The notes: generated by a model from the sequence alone, not told the origin. A DNA stretch of 41,053 bases from Planctomycetota bacterium (GCA_016872645.1 VGZH01000052.1:1-41053), one strand, 5' to 3'; positions 1 to 9,054 are shown, numbered from the stretch's first letter. Program-made: numbers and translations.

Positions 1-154
1 ATCCCCATTCTACGAGTCCGCTGTATCACGAGTGGCCCTTGGAAATCGTCGTGACTGACCACCACTTGACAACAAGACCGCCGCAGCGTCCCTACGGGAA
101 TACCCCGATGAAAGGAGACATTCGGTCGAAGATTCACGCCGGACCAAAAGCGAC

Positions 155-182
155 GAAGGACGGGCAAGTGTACCCGTCCTTC
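155..182 (-). terminator. Probable intrinsic terminator of the Spy-like gene
   Basis: A perfect 10-bp inverted repeat (155-164 with 173-182, 8-nt loop) begins about 15 nt past the stop codon of the secreted protein gene at 198-1079. On the minus strand it is followed by a short, interrupted T-tract. The perfect stem and its position support termination; the weak T-run leaves some doubt. Confidence 0.55.
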
Positions 183-197
183 GATCTGGCAATTAAA

Positions 198-1079
198 TTA
201 GTTGTCCGATTTCTTCTCGTCCGCCTTTTTGTCGTCCGCCTTTTTGTCTCCGTTTTGCGGACGACGTTGCGGGCGACCGTTGGGGTTCGCTCCCCCCTGC
301 CCCGGACCACCTCGGCCACCGCCAAAGTTCGGACGCAGAAGAGCAACGTCGAACGCCTTGCCTTTCATCTTTTCAAATTGAGTCTTCTGATCGGCCGTCA
401 GAACTTCGCTGAGTTGCTTATCCCGTGCCGCATTCATTTCCGTCATCTTCTTCATGATCTCTTCGAAGTTCAGACGCTCTCCGCCGCCACCGCCCCCTAG
501 GCCACCACGCGGCAACAGTTCACGTTGTTTGCCTTCGAAATCTTTGGTGATCGCAGCCAATTTTTCTTGCTGATCCTTAGTAATCTTCAAGGCCGCCACG
601 ACTTCGGCATTTTGGTAGGCTTGAGCACCCGATGCCTGAAGCTGAATCTGCTTCAGTCGGTCACGTTGTGGACCATCCAGGATTTCATCGAGCTTGGGTT
701 GGAACTTGTCGTTCACTTTCTTGATCGACTCGGCCATCTTCTCGCGGGCCTTGGCGCGCTCTTCGTCCGATTGATCCTGTCCGCCGAAACCTCCCGTGAA
801 TGCCGATCGCATTTCTTCACGGACCTGATCGCCCAGCGTTTTGACGTCGCCAACTTGCTCGTCGCTCAGATTCAGTTCTTTTTGCACGGCTTCATTCGCC
901 ACCAGCGTGAGCGAGGAATTCCCGCCACCGCCGAAGCCGCCGCCAAATCCCCCGCCAAAACCACCTCCAAAGCCACCCGGTCGGCCCCCTTGTCCGCCAC
1001 CGGGACGCTGTTGAGCGAACGCCACCGACGAACTGAGCAACAATGCCACGACCGCGAACCATTGAATACGACGAAACAT
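198..1079 (-). CDS. Secreted Gly-rich Spy/CpxP-like protein
   Basis: This 293-aa protein has a typical signal peptide ending near SVAFAQQ. A low-complexity stretch of repeated GGFGGGF units follows at about residues 27-53, and then a charged, mostly helical body. The body has repeated segments of the type LNLSDEQ, LKITKDQQEKL and LTADQKTQFEKM, which resemble the LTxxQ helices of the Spy/CpxP periplasmic chaperone family. The tail is Lys/Asp-rich with short KKADDKKADE repeats. A strong ribosome site (GGAGAAG) sits 7-8 nt before the ATG. It lies downstream of a sensor kinase and response regulator on the same strand, 141 nt from the kinase stop, so it may be a target or modulator of that system, as CpxP is for CpxAR. 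The family resemblance is seen in the sequence; the regulatory link is inferred. It could also be a planctomycete-specific protein only superficially like Spy. Confidence 0.8.
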   Translation of the reverse strand: MFRRIQWFAVVALLLSSSVAFAQQRPGGGQGGRPGGFGGGFGGGFGGGFGGGGNSSLTLVANEAVQKELNLSDEQVGDVKTLGDQVREEMRSAFTGGFGGQDQSDEERAKAREKMAESIKKVNDKFQPKLDEILDGPQRDRLKQIQLQASGAQAYQNAEVVAALKITKDQQEKLAAITKDFEGKQRELLPRGGLGGGGGGERLNFEEIMKKMTEMNAARDKQLSEVLTADQKTQFEKMKGKAFDVALLRPNFGGGRGGPGQGGANPNGRPQRRPQNGDKKADDKKADEKKSDN

Positions 1080-1220
1080 GAGAGCTTCTCCTTTTTTCAG
1101 CAGACCAACTTAGGGACTATCGCATATCGGACTTCTGTCCCAGCCAGCGGTGGCTGTGGCGATACGAACGACTGGACTACGTTCCAGTCACGAATGAAAA
1201 CCCGATGCCGTCATAAGGTT

Positions 1221-2861
1221 TCACAAATTCTGAACATCTTTGCCAGTTTCCGGTGATAATGGCAATCGAACCTCCAGCGTGGTTCCCTGTTGCGGTTCGC
1301 TGCGAGCGATAATCTGGCCGCCGTGCGCCTCGACAACCGATTGGCAGATCGCCAGCCCCAATCCCGTCCCTCCCTCGGCCCGCGTGCGTGCTTTGTCCAC
1401 TCGATAAAACCTCTCAAAAATGTGGGGCAATTCCTCTGCAGAGATGCCGATGCCGTTGTCCGAAACGGACACGATCGCGTCCCCATTGACCCGCTCGACT
1501 CGTACGTCGACGCGCCCACCGACCTGGTTGTAGCGGATCGCATTCGCCAACAGATTGGTGACAACTTGGCCCAGTCGGTCTCGATCACCAACCACCGACA
1601 GGGGAGTCGCGACGCTGCGGAGGGTGATTTGCCTCTCGGCCGCCAGCGACCGCAGCAACTCGACCGATTCGTTGGCAACCTCGGCCAAGTCCAAAGATGA
1701 ATGCTGCAAGTCGGGGTGCCCGGCATCGAACCGCGCGAGCAACAGTAACGAATCAATCAGCGACCGCATGCGGCGACCGGCTCGTTGGCAGGTCTCCAGT
1801 GCCGCGCGGTATTCGTCTGTTAAACGCGGCTTCGCGAGGGTGAGTTCCGTCTGAGACACAATTACCGCCAGTGGCGTGCGCAACTCGTGAGATGCGTCCG
1901 CCGTAAATCGCAACTGCTGCTGAAACGCCAATTGCAACCGATCGAACGTCTGGTTCAACACGAGAGCCAGTTGCCCCAGTTCGCTGTCGGTCTCTGCCAA
2001 ATCGATCCGTTGCGAGAGGTTCTCTCCGGAAATGCTTTTCGCGATCACACTCATCGCCGTGATGGAGCGCAAAGTACGACCCGATAGCCACCCGCCGCCG
2101 ACCACTCCCAAGGTCAGCACCGCCCATCCGCAAGCCGCCAGTAACCAACCGAAACTATGTTGCGCAGCAACGTCTTCTTGAATCGAACGCCCCACAAGAA
2201 CGTGGTGTCCAAAACTCGTACAATGAATCACCTCTCGCAGCCCGCCCCGCGATTGCACTTCTTGCACGGGCATCGAATTCCACCCTTTAAATAGATTTTT
2301 GAAAGGCACCAGCGGCGCAAAGTACGATTTTCGGAGAATGACCCCGTCGCGGTCCCAGACGGTGTAGTGCAACGGTGCCTCTTCTCCTTCGAACAACGCG
2401 GTGAAGTCTTCGGGCAACCATTGCTCATCGGCGAGAAATGGCGTCGTTTCATCGCGCGGCTCTGCGTAGGGAAATGGCCATTGACCAATTCGCTGCACCC
2501 GAAACTCCTCGCTCAAACTGCGTTCATCTTCGTCAGCAGAGACCACGGGTTGCTGTGGGCTCTGCGGTGTTGGTTCATTCTCGGTTTTCGAAAGATTTGC
2601 AGAAGTCAAGTTCTGCAGCCACTCGCGTTCAACAACTCCGGGGAGTTCCATGGGTGGTCGCCAATTGCTCACCTGACCTTTGGGAAACAATCGCCGCACT
2701 CGTGACGTCAGCACCTCTGCCGTCCGATTTAATTCCGCATCAATCTGGTGCAGCCGGGTTTGCCATTGCAGGTGGTACACCACCACACCAAAGATCGACA
2801 AAACGGCCGTCAGCACCACGGCGTGCCAGGCCTGTATTCGCCATCGCAAGGACCGAATCAT
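1221..2861 (-). CDS. Membrane sensor histidine kinase
   Basis: This 546-aa protein is a classical transmembrane histidine kinase. The first membrane helix is at about residues 13-33, a periplasmic sensor region spans roughly 34-235, and the second helix is at about 237-259. A HAMP linker follows (about 260-315). The dimerisation and phosphoacceptor motif SHELRTP has its phosphorylated His at about 325. The ATPase domain shows the N box (NLLANAIRYN, about 436-445), the G1 box DNGIGIS (about 468) and the G2 box GGTGLGLAI (about 497). It lies 30 nt after the response regulator gene on the same strand, so the two form one operon. The input signal cannot be read from the sequence; the periplasmic region has no domain I recognise. 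Possession of all catalytic boxes suggests an active kinase. Confidence 0.95.
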   Translation of the reverse strand: MIRSLRWRIQAWHAVVLTAVLSIFGVVVYHLQWQTRLHQIDAELNRTAEVLTSRVRRLFPKGQVSNWRPPMELPGVVEREWLQNLTSANLSKTENEPTPQSPQQPVVSADEDERSLSEEFRVQRIGQWPFPYAEPRDETTPFLADEQWLPEDFTALFEGEEAPLHYTVWDRDGVILRKSYFAPLVPFKNLFKGWNSMPVQEVQSRGGLREVIHCTSFGHHVLVGRSIQEDVAAQHSFGWLLAACGWAVLTLGVVGGGWLSGRTLRSITAMSVIAKSISGENLSQRIDLAETDSELGQLALVLNQTFDRLQLAFQQQLRFTADASHELRTPLAVIVSQTELTLAKPRLTDEYRAALETCQRAGRRMRSLIDSLLLLARFDAGHPDLQHSSLDLAEVANESVELLRSLAAERQITLRSVATPLSVVGDRDRLGQVVTNLLANAIRYNQVGGRVDVRVERVNGDAIVSVSDNGIGISAEELPHIFERFYRVDKARTRAEGGTGLGLAICQSVVEAHGGQIIARSEPQQGTTLEVRLPLSPETGKDVQNL

Positions 2862-2891
2862 GATATTCTCGTCTGCGATAATTCGGCTGAC

Positions 2892-3545
2892 TCAGCCTTG
2901 GATCATGTACCCTTGCCCGCGGCGAGTGGTGACAAACTCTCGTCCCAGTTTTTTGCGGATGTTGGACACATGCACGTCCACCAAGTTCGAGAGGCTGTCG
3001 TCTCCCTCGTCAAATAGATGGTCGTAGATCGTCGTCCGCGAAACCAGCTTCTGACGGTGCATCGCCAGCAATTCGACCAAAGCATATTCCGTCGGCGTAA
3101 GCGGCACGAGATCCTCGTTGCGAGTCACCGTCTTTGCCACTGTGTCGATGCAGACATCTCCAATTTCGATCACAGCCACGGCTTGACCGGCGGATCGTCG
3201 AATCAAAGCCCGTATGCGTGCCAGCAATTCTGACAATGCGAAGGGTTTCACCAGATAGTCGTCAGCGCCGCTGTTCAAGCCGCGCACTCGATCCGACACA
3301 GTGTCGCGAGCCGTCAGAATCAAAACCGGGGTTCGTTTGACGGTCCGCAATCGCTGTAACACCGACCATCCATCAAGCTTGGGTAGATTCAGATCCAGGA
3401 CGATTGCGTCGTACTCCCAAGTCTTGGCTTTGAACAGCCCGTCCTCGCCGTCTGCGGCGGCGTCTGCAGCATAACCCGCCTCGCGCAATGTTGTCGCCAC
3501 GACTTGCAACAGATCCGGTTCATCCTCGACGACAAGAATACGCAT
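2892..3545 (-). CDS. OmpR/PhoB-family response regulator
   Basis: This 217-aa two-domain regulator has an N-terminal receiver with the acidic pair near residues 8-9, the phosphoacceptor Asp51 in IVLDLNLP, and the conserved Lys100 in LVKPF. The C-terminal winged helix (about 125-215) has the usual recognition region around SNLVDVHVSNIRKKLG. It is the first gene of the operon with the histidine kinase and its expected partner. Its promoter should lie in the 135-nt gap shared with the divergent protease gene at 3681. Family and partner assignment are firm; the target genes are unknown, although the Spy-like secreted protein downstream is a reasonable guess. Confidence 0.95.
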   Translation of the reverse strand: MRILVVEDEPDLLQVVATTLREAGYAADAAADGEDGLFKAKTWEYDAIVLDLNLPKLDGWSVLQRLRTVKRTPVLILTARDTVSDRVRGLNSGADDYLVKPFALSELLARIRALIRRSAGQAVAVIEIGDVCIDTVAKTVTRNEDLVPLTPTEYALVELLAMHRQKLVSRTTIYDHLFDEGDDSLSNLVDVHVSNIRKKLGREFVTTRRGQGYMIQG

Positions 3546-3680
3546 GACAGGGCCACCAACAAGCTCAAGTCCATGGAAAAGAAACGGTCACGGAAGACTC
3601 GACGCTTGCATTGTAGGCTATCTCATCCAACCTTAAGAGGCGATGAGGTTACCCGCCGGTCACAGATTGAGGCTCTTGCT

Positions 3681-5228
3681 ATGCAAACAATTCGCTTGGG
3701 AACCGGGATTCTCCTGCTGTGTTCCTGGACCGCCGCAGGATTGGCTCAACCGCCAGTCGCTGCCGATTCCGCCACTCTTTTGGCTTCAGCCGAAGAGCAA
3801 CTCGTCAAAGTGATCGGTTCAGCCGAGTCGTCGGTCGTGGCTCTTGGCATCCTCAAACGGGAGGCCGCCGCTGTGCGAGTCGATGGATTCGGCTTGGACA
3901 TCGCGCCCCGCGCGACCGACGAACACAGCCCCGAATTCCTGCCCGGCGAGTTTGGCAGCGGAGTGATCATCACCGCCGGCACCGATGATGAACCGACCGC
4001 TGAACGCTTGGTGCTGACGATGTATCACCTCGTGCGGGGCGGGCCGGTCGTCGGCAAGGAGGCACCGGCGGATCGCCAGTTGCGAGTTCGCTTGCCCGGT
4101 CGACAAATTTGCGGTGCCAAAATCCTCGCCGCCGATCCACGTTCCGATTTGGCCGTATTGCGACTCGATCTGACCGGCACAAAGTTGACTCGAGAGGACT
4201 TGAAGCCCATGAAACTCGTCGAGCCGTCCGCACCGCGAAAGGGACAATTCGTGATCGCGCTCGGTAATCCGTACGCGATCGCTCGCGATGGTTCGGCCAG
4301 CGCAAGTTGGGGCATCATCAGCAACATTTCGCGATTCCCGGCTCCAGCCGAAATCGACAAGTCCAACGTTCCGGCCGCACGACGAGACACGTCGATCCAT
4401 CATCTTGGCACTTTGCTCCACATCGACACGCGATTGAATCTCGGCGGCAGCGGCGGCCCACTGCTGAATCTGCGCGGCGAACTGATCGGCCTGACAACCT
4501 CGCTGGCCGCCATCGAGGGCTACGAAAAATCAGTCGGCTTCGCGATCCCCATCGACGCGAATCTGAAACGTGTCGTTGAATCGTTGTCGAAAGGACTGGA
4601 AGTGGAATACGGCTTTCTCGGCCTGCAACCAGACGACATCCTGCTCGCGGCCTTGCGCGACCTGTCGCCGCGCATCAAACAGCCGACCGCCGCGCGCGTG
4701 CTGATGGTCTTCGCAGATTCGCCAGCCGCACTTGCAGGACTACGCCGCGAAGACGTCATCCTGGCAGTGAACCGAAAACCGATCTTCGGCAAGCTCGACT
4801 TGCTGCGCGAGGTCGGCTTACTCGGCCCCGGAGTCTTCGCCGAGCTGACCGTCTGGCGCGCTGCCGAACGCCGCGAACTGAGAGTACAGGCCGAACTCGG
4901 CAAGTGGCCCCTCTCCGACGAGGAGACGCTCATCGCCACCGAGCAACGTCATCCGGAATGGCGCGGCCTGCGAGTCGACTACCCCACTTCCCGAGCCAAA
5001 TACATGAACTGGCCGGAGCAGCGTTACCCCTCCGCCGTCGTCGTGACTTCGGTCGCTCCGCAATCGAGCGCCGCCGAAGGCAACCTCCAAGAAGGAGACT
5101 TCATCACACACGTCGAGCAGCAACCGATCCATACGCCCGCTGAGTTTCACGCCGTCGTCAGTAAGCTCGACAAACCGGACATCGTTGTCAAAACGCTCGA
5201 TGGACGCCGCCTCAAACTGAGTCGCTGA
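3681..5228 (+). CDS. HtrA-like trypsin-fold serine protease with PDZ domains
   Basis: The protein is 515 aa from the ATG at 3681. That start gives a clean signal peptide ending near AGLAQP; the frame stays open upstream to 3504 but adds only an unlikely basic leader. The protease domain (about 40-300) shows the catalytic triad of the HtrA/DegP group: His116 in LTMYHLVRG, Asp156 in PRSDLAVLRL, and Ser257 in GGSGGPL. Two PDZ-like segments follow, at about 310-405 (ADSPAALAGLRREDVI) and about 445-515 (PQSSAAEGNLQEGDFI). The motif around the catalytic His departs from the common TNAHVV form, but all three catalytic residues are present. It is predicted to act in the periplasm in protein quality control. 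It is transcribed divergently from the two-component operon, whose last gene is a Spy/CpxP-like protein, so an envelope-stress theme is possible. Confidence 0.9.
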   Translation: MQTIRLGTGILLLCSWTAAGLAQPPVAADSATLLASAEEQLVKVIGSAESSVVALGILKREAAAVRVDGFGLDIAPRATDEHSPEFLPGEFGSGVIITAGTDDEPTAERLVLTMYHLVRGGPVVGKEAPADRQLRVRLPGRQICGAKILAADPRSDLAVLRLDLTGTKLTREDLKPMKLVEPSAPRKGQFVIALGNPYAIARDGSASASWGIISNISRFPAPAEIDKSNVPAARRDTSIHHLGTLLHIDTRLNLGGSGGPLLNLRGELIGLTTSLAAIEGYEKSVGFAIPIDANLKRVVESLSKGLEVEYGFLGLQPDDILLAALRDLSPRIKQPTAARVLMVFADSPAALAGLRREDVILAVNRKPIFGKLDLLREVGLLGPGVFAELTVWRAAERRELRVQAELGKWPLSDEETLIATEQRHPEWRGLRVDYPTSRAKYMNWPEQRYPSAVVVTSVAPQSSAAEGNLQEGDFITHVEQQPIHTPAEFHAVVSKLDKPDIVVKTLDGRRLKLSR

Positions 5229-5233
5229 CTCAC

Positions 5234-5689
5234 TCAGAAGAATCCACCGCCGCCAGCACCGAGTCCACCGCCCCTGAAGTTGCGGCGGTACCTGGACACA
5301 GGTGCGTCACTCGGAGCAGCAAAGCTCTCCAAGAACTGAACCAGATCGCCGCGCTGCACCGACTCGGCTTGATTCAGACTGGCAGGGCGATCCGATTGTG
5401 CCTCGGACAAGTTCGCGACATACGTGGTCAGCGAGCTGCACTGATCTTGGGGCAAATCCTGCTTGGGAACAAACTGCACCCGATTTTCCGGCAACGCGGC
5501 CTCTTGTTCGCAGGTCGGTCGTGAATACACCGGACACGATTGTGAGTACCCCAGTACTTCCAGACCTAACTCCATAGAACACGCGGTCAGCACGAATTGA
5601 TGGAACGTGCTGACCTGTCCACGCCAGCCGAAACGACTCATCGCGTTGCACCCGTCTTGAAGAACTCGGATGCTGATCAGCGGTGCGTG
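5234..5689 (-). pseudogene. 3' remnant of a di-haem oxidoreductase gene
   Basis: An open frame with an internal ATG at 5641 encodes a segment beginning SRFGWRGQVSTFHQFVLTAC and continuing with MELGLEV, then LTTYVANLSEA and RGDLVQFLESF. I recall this order of elements from the C-terminal end of planctomycete di-haem oxidoreductase/peroxidase proteins (DHOR, formerly DUF1111), where a RFGWK segment is followed by an ACxxELGL helix and a final cytochrome-like helix. No CxxCH haem site or other N-terminal part is present, and the frame closes at a stop at 5690-5692, only 92 nt from the end of the topoisomerase gene. The Gly-rich tail ends 5 nt from the convergent protease stop. I interpret it as a truncated relic; a short expressed orphan is possible. 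The family assignment is from memory of the motif and is moderate. Confidence 0.5.
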
Positions 5690-5781
5690 TTATCTTTTCT
5701 GATGCTCGGATTGTGTGGCGAATCGGCCTCTTCAATTCGTGAATCGGGAAATCCGGTCGCTTTTCCGCTGAAATTGCCAGA

Positions 5782-8181
5782 TCATTTCGCGTCTTTGGCC
5801 TCGCCTTCCAACGTAGCCCAATCGACGAGTTCGATGGGGTCGCGGACGATTTCGACGTACTCGCTGCGGTGACTGGTGCGGATGCCACGGCCGCCGCGTG
5901 AAGTCATTGTGTATTTCATTTGGCCGAACGGCACTTTCTTGTCGCCGTTTGTCAGCACGTGCAGCGCATCGCTGGCACGGGAGAGTTGCTTGAATCCGAG
6001 CACACTGTCGCCACTTTCGACTTTGATGCCGCGCACTCCCTTGCCTGGGCCGGAGAGGATCGGCACATCGTCGATGCCAAAATGAATGAGCCGGGCCTTG
6101 CGAGTAACCACGAAAACCGACTCGGCATCGCGAATCAACTCGACGGCGACTACGCGGTCTCCAGGGACAACTCGGCAGAACTTGCGGCCGTTTTTGTTCG
6201 AGGCGGTGCGAAAGAATGTGAGCGGCACGCGTAACACATTTCCAAATGCCGTCACGACGAGCAGGTGCGGTCGCGGAAGTGGGTCTTTCTTTTTCTGCAT
6301 ATCTTCCGGAGTGAAACGAGCGTCGGTGGTCAGTGCGGCGACGATACTCACACCATCTTGCAGTTTGACGTGCTTGCTGATCGGCTCGCCGTAGCCGCTG
6401 CTGGCGGGAACTTGGTCAATCGGCAGCGTGTAGGCGATGCCGTCGCTCGCGAAAAAGACGACTGTGTCCAGAGTGCTGCCGGGGACGACGTCAAGGACAG
6501 TGTCTCCTTCGCGGACGCGAGTTCCCTCAACCTTCGCGAGCCGGCCGACCCGCTTGATCCAGCCTTCGCGAGTCAGCACAACATTCGCGTTTTCTTTGAC
6601 AATGTACGCGGCAGCATCGAACTCGGTGACTTCTTCGGACGAGCCGATGCTCGTCTTGCGCTTGTCTGGGAACTGCGAGAGTAACTCTTCGAGTTCGCTG
6701 CGAACGACGCCCCACAGGCGTGATTCGGATTTCAACAACTTGCGGAGTCGCTCGGCTTCGGCTTGTTTCTCGGCCAGCTCTTGGCGGATGTCGTCGATCT
6801 CCAGCTTGCTGATGCGGTACAGCATCATTTCGAGAATCGCCATCGTCTGGATTTCGTCGAGCGGAAACTCCTTCATCAGCTTGACGGCGGCGTCCTGTTT
6901 GCCATCGCTGGCACGGATGATCTTCAACGCTCGGTCGAGCCCGTTGAAGATGATCGCGAAGCCCTCCAAGATGTGAATGCGGCGTTCGAGTTGAGCGAGC
7001 AAATACTGGAATCGGCGGCGAACCGTTTGCAGGCGGAAGTCGAGGAAGTGCTTGAGCATCTCGGCCAGTGTGCAACGAGCGGGCGTCAGCGTTCCCGATT
7101 CATCCGGCACGAGACAGGTCGCGTTGTACGCGAAGTTTTGCTCCAGCGAGCTGTGCTTGTAGAGGTACGCCATGACCATTTCCGGATCGGCGTCCTTCTT
7201 GAGTTCGAGGACGATCCGTAGCCCGAGCTTCTCGTTTGTCTCGTCGTTGAGTTCGAGTACCTGCGGGAGATTGCGGCCGTTGATGATCTCCCCCAGTTCG
7301 GCCATCAGCGGGTTGGTCTCGACGCCGTAGGGGATCGTGTAGATCACGATCCGATTGGCGACTTCCTGCCGCCGCTCTTTGTCGAGCCGCCACTCGGCAC
7401 GGACTTTGATCGAGCCGCGGCCTTCCTCGTACATCAGTCGCAGCGACGTGCGGTCGGTGACGATGCGGCCTCCCATTGGGAAGTCGGGGCCTTTGACGTA
7501 CTTCATGAGCTGCGCGACGGTGACGTCACTGTCGGCGTCGATCAGATGCAGACAGGCGCGGATCAGTTCTTCGAGATTGTGCGGCGGAATATTCGTGGCC
7601 ATGCCGACGGCGATGCCGCTGACTCCGTTGGCCAGCAGGTTTGGAAAGCGGGCGGGCAAGACGACCGGCTCGTTTTTGCGAGCGTCGTAGTTCGGCCGCA
7701 TGTCGACGGTCTCGAACTTCAGCTCGTTCATCAGGTGCTCGGAGATCGCCGTCAGTCGAGCTTCCGTGTATCGCTGATGGGCGGGGGGTAGCCCCATGAT
7801 CGAGCCGAAGTTTCCCTGCCCGTTCACCAGCGGGTATCGCATGGTGAAATCCTGAGCCATGCGAACGAGAGCTTCGTAGACCGCGACGTCGCCGTGCGGG
7901 TGATAGTTGGCAAGCGTCTCACCGACGATTCCCGCGCATTTGCGCGGCTTGGTCGCGGCGAGCAATCGCAGCTCTTCAAACATGACGTAGAGAATGCGTC
8001 GCTGAACTGGCTTGAGCCCGTCGCGCACATCGGGCAACGCGCGGGACATGATGACACTCATCGCGTAGTTCAAATAGCGGCGGCGCGTCTCTTGGCTGAT
8101 CGAGACGTATTGCAACTGCCCGTCGTCGGCAGTTCCGTTGCCGTTGTCCTGTATCGTCGCGTCATCGTCGTTTCGTGGCAC
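5782..8181 (-). CDS. Type IIA DNA topoisomerase subunit A (GyrA/ParC family)
   Basis: The protein is 799 aa from a GTG at 8179-8181, preceded by a good AAGGA ribosome site. The frame extends to 8526, but that extra sequence has no family resemblance. The breakage-reunion domain has the QRRILY segment, YHPHGD at about 93-98 and the active-site Tyr138 in HQRYTEARLT. The C-terminal half has repeated beta-blade segments such as VVLTREGWIKRV, LLVVTAFGNVLRV and VFVVTRKARLIHF, about five in all. A canonical GyrA box (QRRGGKG) is not visible; the nearest is SRGGRGI near the C-terminus. The region before the Tyr, SIMGLPPAH, also differs from standard GyrA. It could therefore be a gyrase A or a topo IV-like paralogue, so no symbol is given. 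No B-subunit gene is nearby. Residues matching E. coli Ser83 and Asp87 are Val and Glu. Confidence 0.93.
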   Translation of the reverse strand: MPRNDDDATIQDNGNGTADDGQLQYVSISQETRRRYLNYAMSVIMSRALPDVRDGLKPVQRRILYVMFEELRLLAATKPRKCAGIVGETLANYHPHGDVAVYEALVRMAQDFTMRYPLVNGQGNFGSIMGLPPAHQRYTEARLTAISEHLMNELKFETVDMRPNYDARKNEPVVLPARFPNLLANGVSGIAVGMATNIPPHNLEELIRACLHLIDADSDVTVAQLMKYVKGPDFPMGGRIVTDRTSLRLMYEEGRGSIKVRAEWRLDKERRQEVANRIVIYTIPYGVETNPLMAELGEIINGRNLPQVLELNDETNEKLGLRIVLELKKDADPEMVMAYLYKHSSLEQNFAYNATCLVPDESGTLTPARCTLAEMLKHFLDFRLQTVRRRFQYLLAQLERRIHILEGFAIIFNGLDRALKIIRASDGKQDAAVKLMKEFPLDEIQTMAILEMMLYRISKLEIDDIRQELAEKQAEAERLRKLLKSESRLWGVVRSELEELLSQFPDKRKTSIGSSEEVTEFDAAAYIVKENANVVLTREGWIKRVGRLAKVEGTRVREGDTVLDVVPGSTLDTVVFFASDGIAYTLPIDQVPASSGYGEPISKHVKLQDGVSIVAALTTDARFTPEDMQKKKDPLPRPHLLVVTAFGNVLRVPLTFFRTASNKNGRKFCRVVPGDRVVAVELIRDAESVFVVTRKARLIHFGIDDVPILSGPGKGVRGIKVESGDSVLGFKQLSRASDALHVLTNGDKKVPFGQMKYTMTSRGGRGIRTSHRSEYVEIVRDPIELVDWATLEGEAKDAK

Positions 8182-8528
8182 GGTGAATCCTTCAATCGCG
8201 CATCGCCTGGGGGCTGCGCCGAGCCACTTAAAGTGAACTTGGAGAATCTGCGTCAGCCGCACCGGGGCAGATTCTAGCGGTTGGCTCGAGTTTGCAAGGT
8301 TCGGGGACTCGGCGGGATTTTCCGGGGATTCAGCGAGTGACGTCTGTGCCGCGTCACAGAGAACGTTGTGTGCCAAGGGTGGCTGAAGAACCGGCAAAAC
8401 CGATGCAGCAGGTCGGTCGTGACCGATTGGAACAAGCGTCACAAGAAGTCGCTGCCGGCCGACGGTCAGGGATGATCGGGCGAGTTGCCTGCCGACATGA
8501 ACAACAAGGACGTCGTGAAGGGGCAAAC
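8182..8528. other. Divergent intergenic region with an inverted repeat
   Basis: This 347-nt gap separates the topoisomerase start (minus strand) from the first secreted-protein gene (plus strand) and must hold both promoters. A perfect 8-bp inverted repeat (8243-8250 with 8268-8275, 17-nt loop) lies in the topoisomerase leader. An 11-nt palindrome CACTTAAAGTG lies at 8225-8235, and a GTGACG/CGTCAC pair at about 8337-8357. I could not pick a convincing -35/-10 pair. No gene is evident; the frames that cross the gap do not look coding. Confidence 0.4.
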
Positions 8529-8993
8529 ATGCTCAAATCAATTCTGTTCTCGCTGGGAGCCGCGGCGCTGATCGCGTTTGTGGCATCAGACTCAATGGCG
8601 CAGGCACCGAACGGTATTCGGCAGATGCCGGAAAACGCTCCGCAAGTCGCGCCGGGGCAACTGCCGCCGGGGGCCGTTGTCGTGATGCCTGCTCCGCGCG
8701 GATATCCGCATACGCACGCGCCGATGTATCCGTGTCCGGTGCCGAATGTACCGACGTACGTCGGCGGCACAACCTATACGAATCAAGCATTTGCGCCGCA
8801 CGAGATGCTGTACCCGCACGAGTACAAATCGTTGTACCCCCCGTTCTATTACAAGGTCAGCGGCAAATGGTGGTGGACTCCGTTTGGCATGGAGTCTCAC
8901 GATAAATGGGAACTGCAAGGGACCGAAGTGAAGGTCAAATACCGCAGCCACTATCGACTGTTCTCGGGCTTCTACCCGCCGAAGAGTTGGTAA
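8529..8993 (+). CDS. Secreted Pro/Tyr/Trp-rich protein, first of three
   Basis: This 154-aa protein starts at the ATG at 8529, behind a GAAGGGG ribosome site. The start gives a clear signal peptide (hydrophobic core AALIAFVASDSMA, cleavage before QAP). The mature part is rich in Pro, Tyr, His and Trp, with segments such as HEYKSLYPPFYYKVSGKWWW and a C-terminal YRSHYRLFSGFYPPKSW. I do not recognise a domain; the composition fits an envelope or surface protein. The same frame runs open upstream to 8292, but the added residues look non-coding. It is followed 61 nt later by another secreted protein in the same direction, and the three genes 8529-10775 look like one transcription unit. Function is unknown. 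Confidence 0.8.
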   Translation: MLKSILFSLGAAALIAFVASDSMAQAPNGIRQMPENAPQVAPGQLPPGAVVVMPAPRGYPHTHAPMYPCPVPNVPTYVGGTTYTNQAFAPHEMLYPHEYKSLYPPFYYKVSGKWWWTPFGMESHDKWELQGTEVKVKYRSHYRLFSGFYPPKSW

Positions 8994-9054
8994 CGATTCG
9001 TTTCTCAAAGACAGAACTTTGAACAATCCACTCACACGGATGCGGGAGCAGACA

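Noticed and set aside
39-500. Long plus-strand frame over the Spy-like gene
   Set aside because: It is antisense to the minus-strand secreted protein, and its translation has no protein-like features.
5307-5888. Minus-strand frame across the topoisomerase end and the oxidoreductase remnant
   Set aside because: Overlaps the better-supported topoisomerase and remnant frames; composition is random-like.
8182-8526. Extension of the topoisomerase frame to an ATG at 8526
   Set aside because: The extra 115 residues lack family resemblance and a good GTG start with AAGGA lies at 8181.
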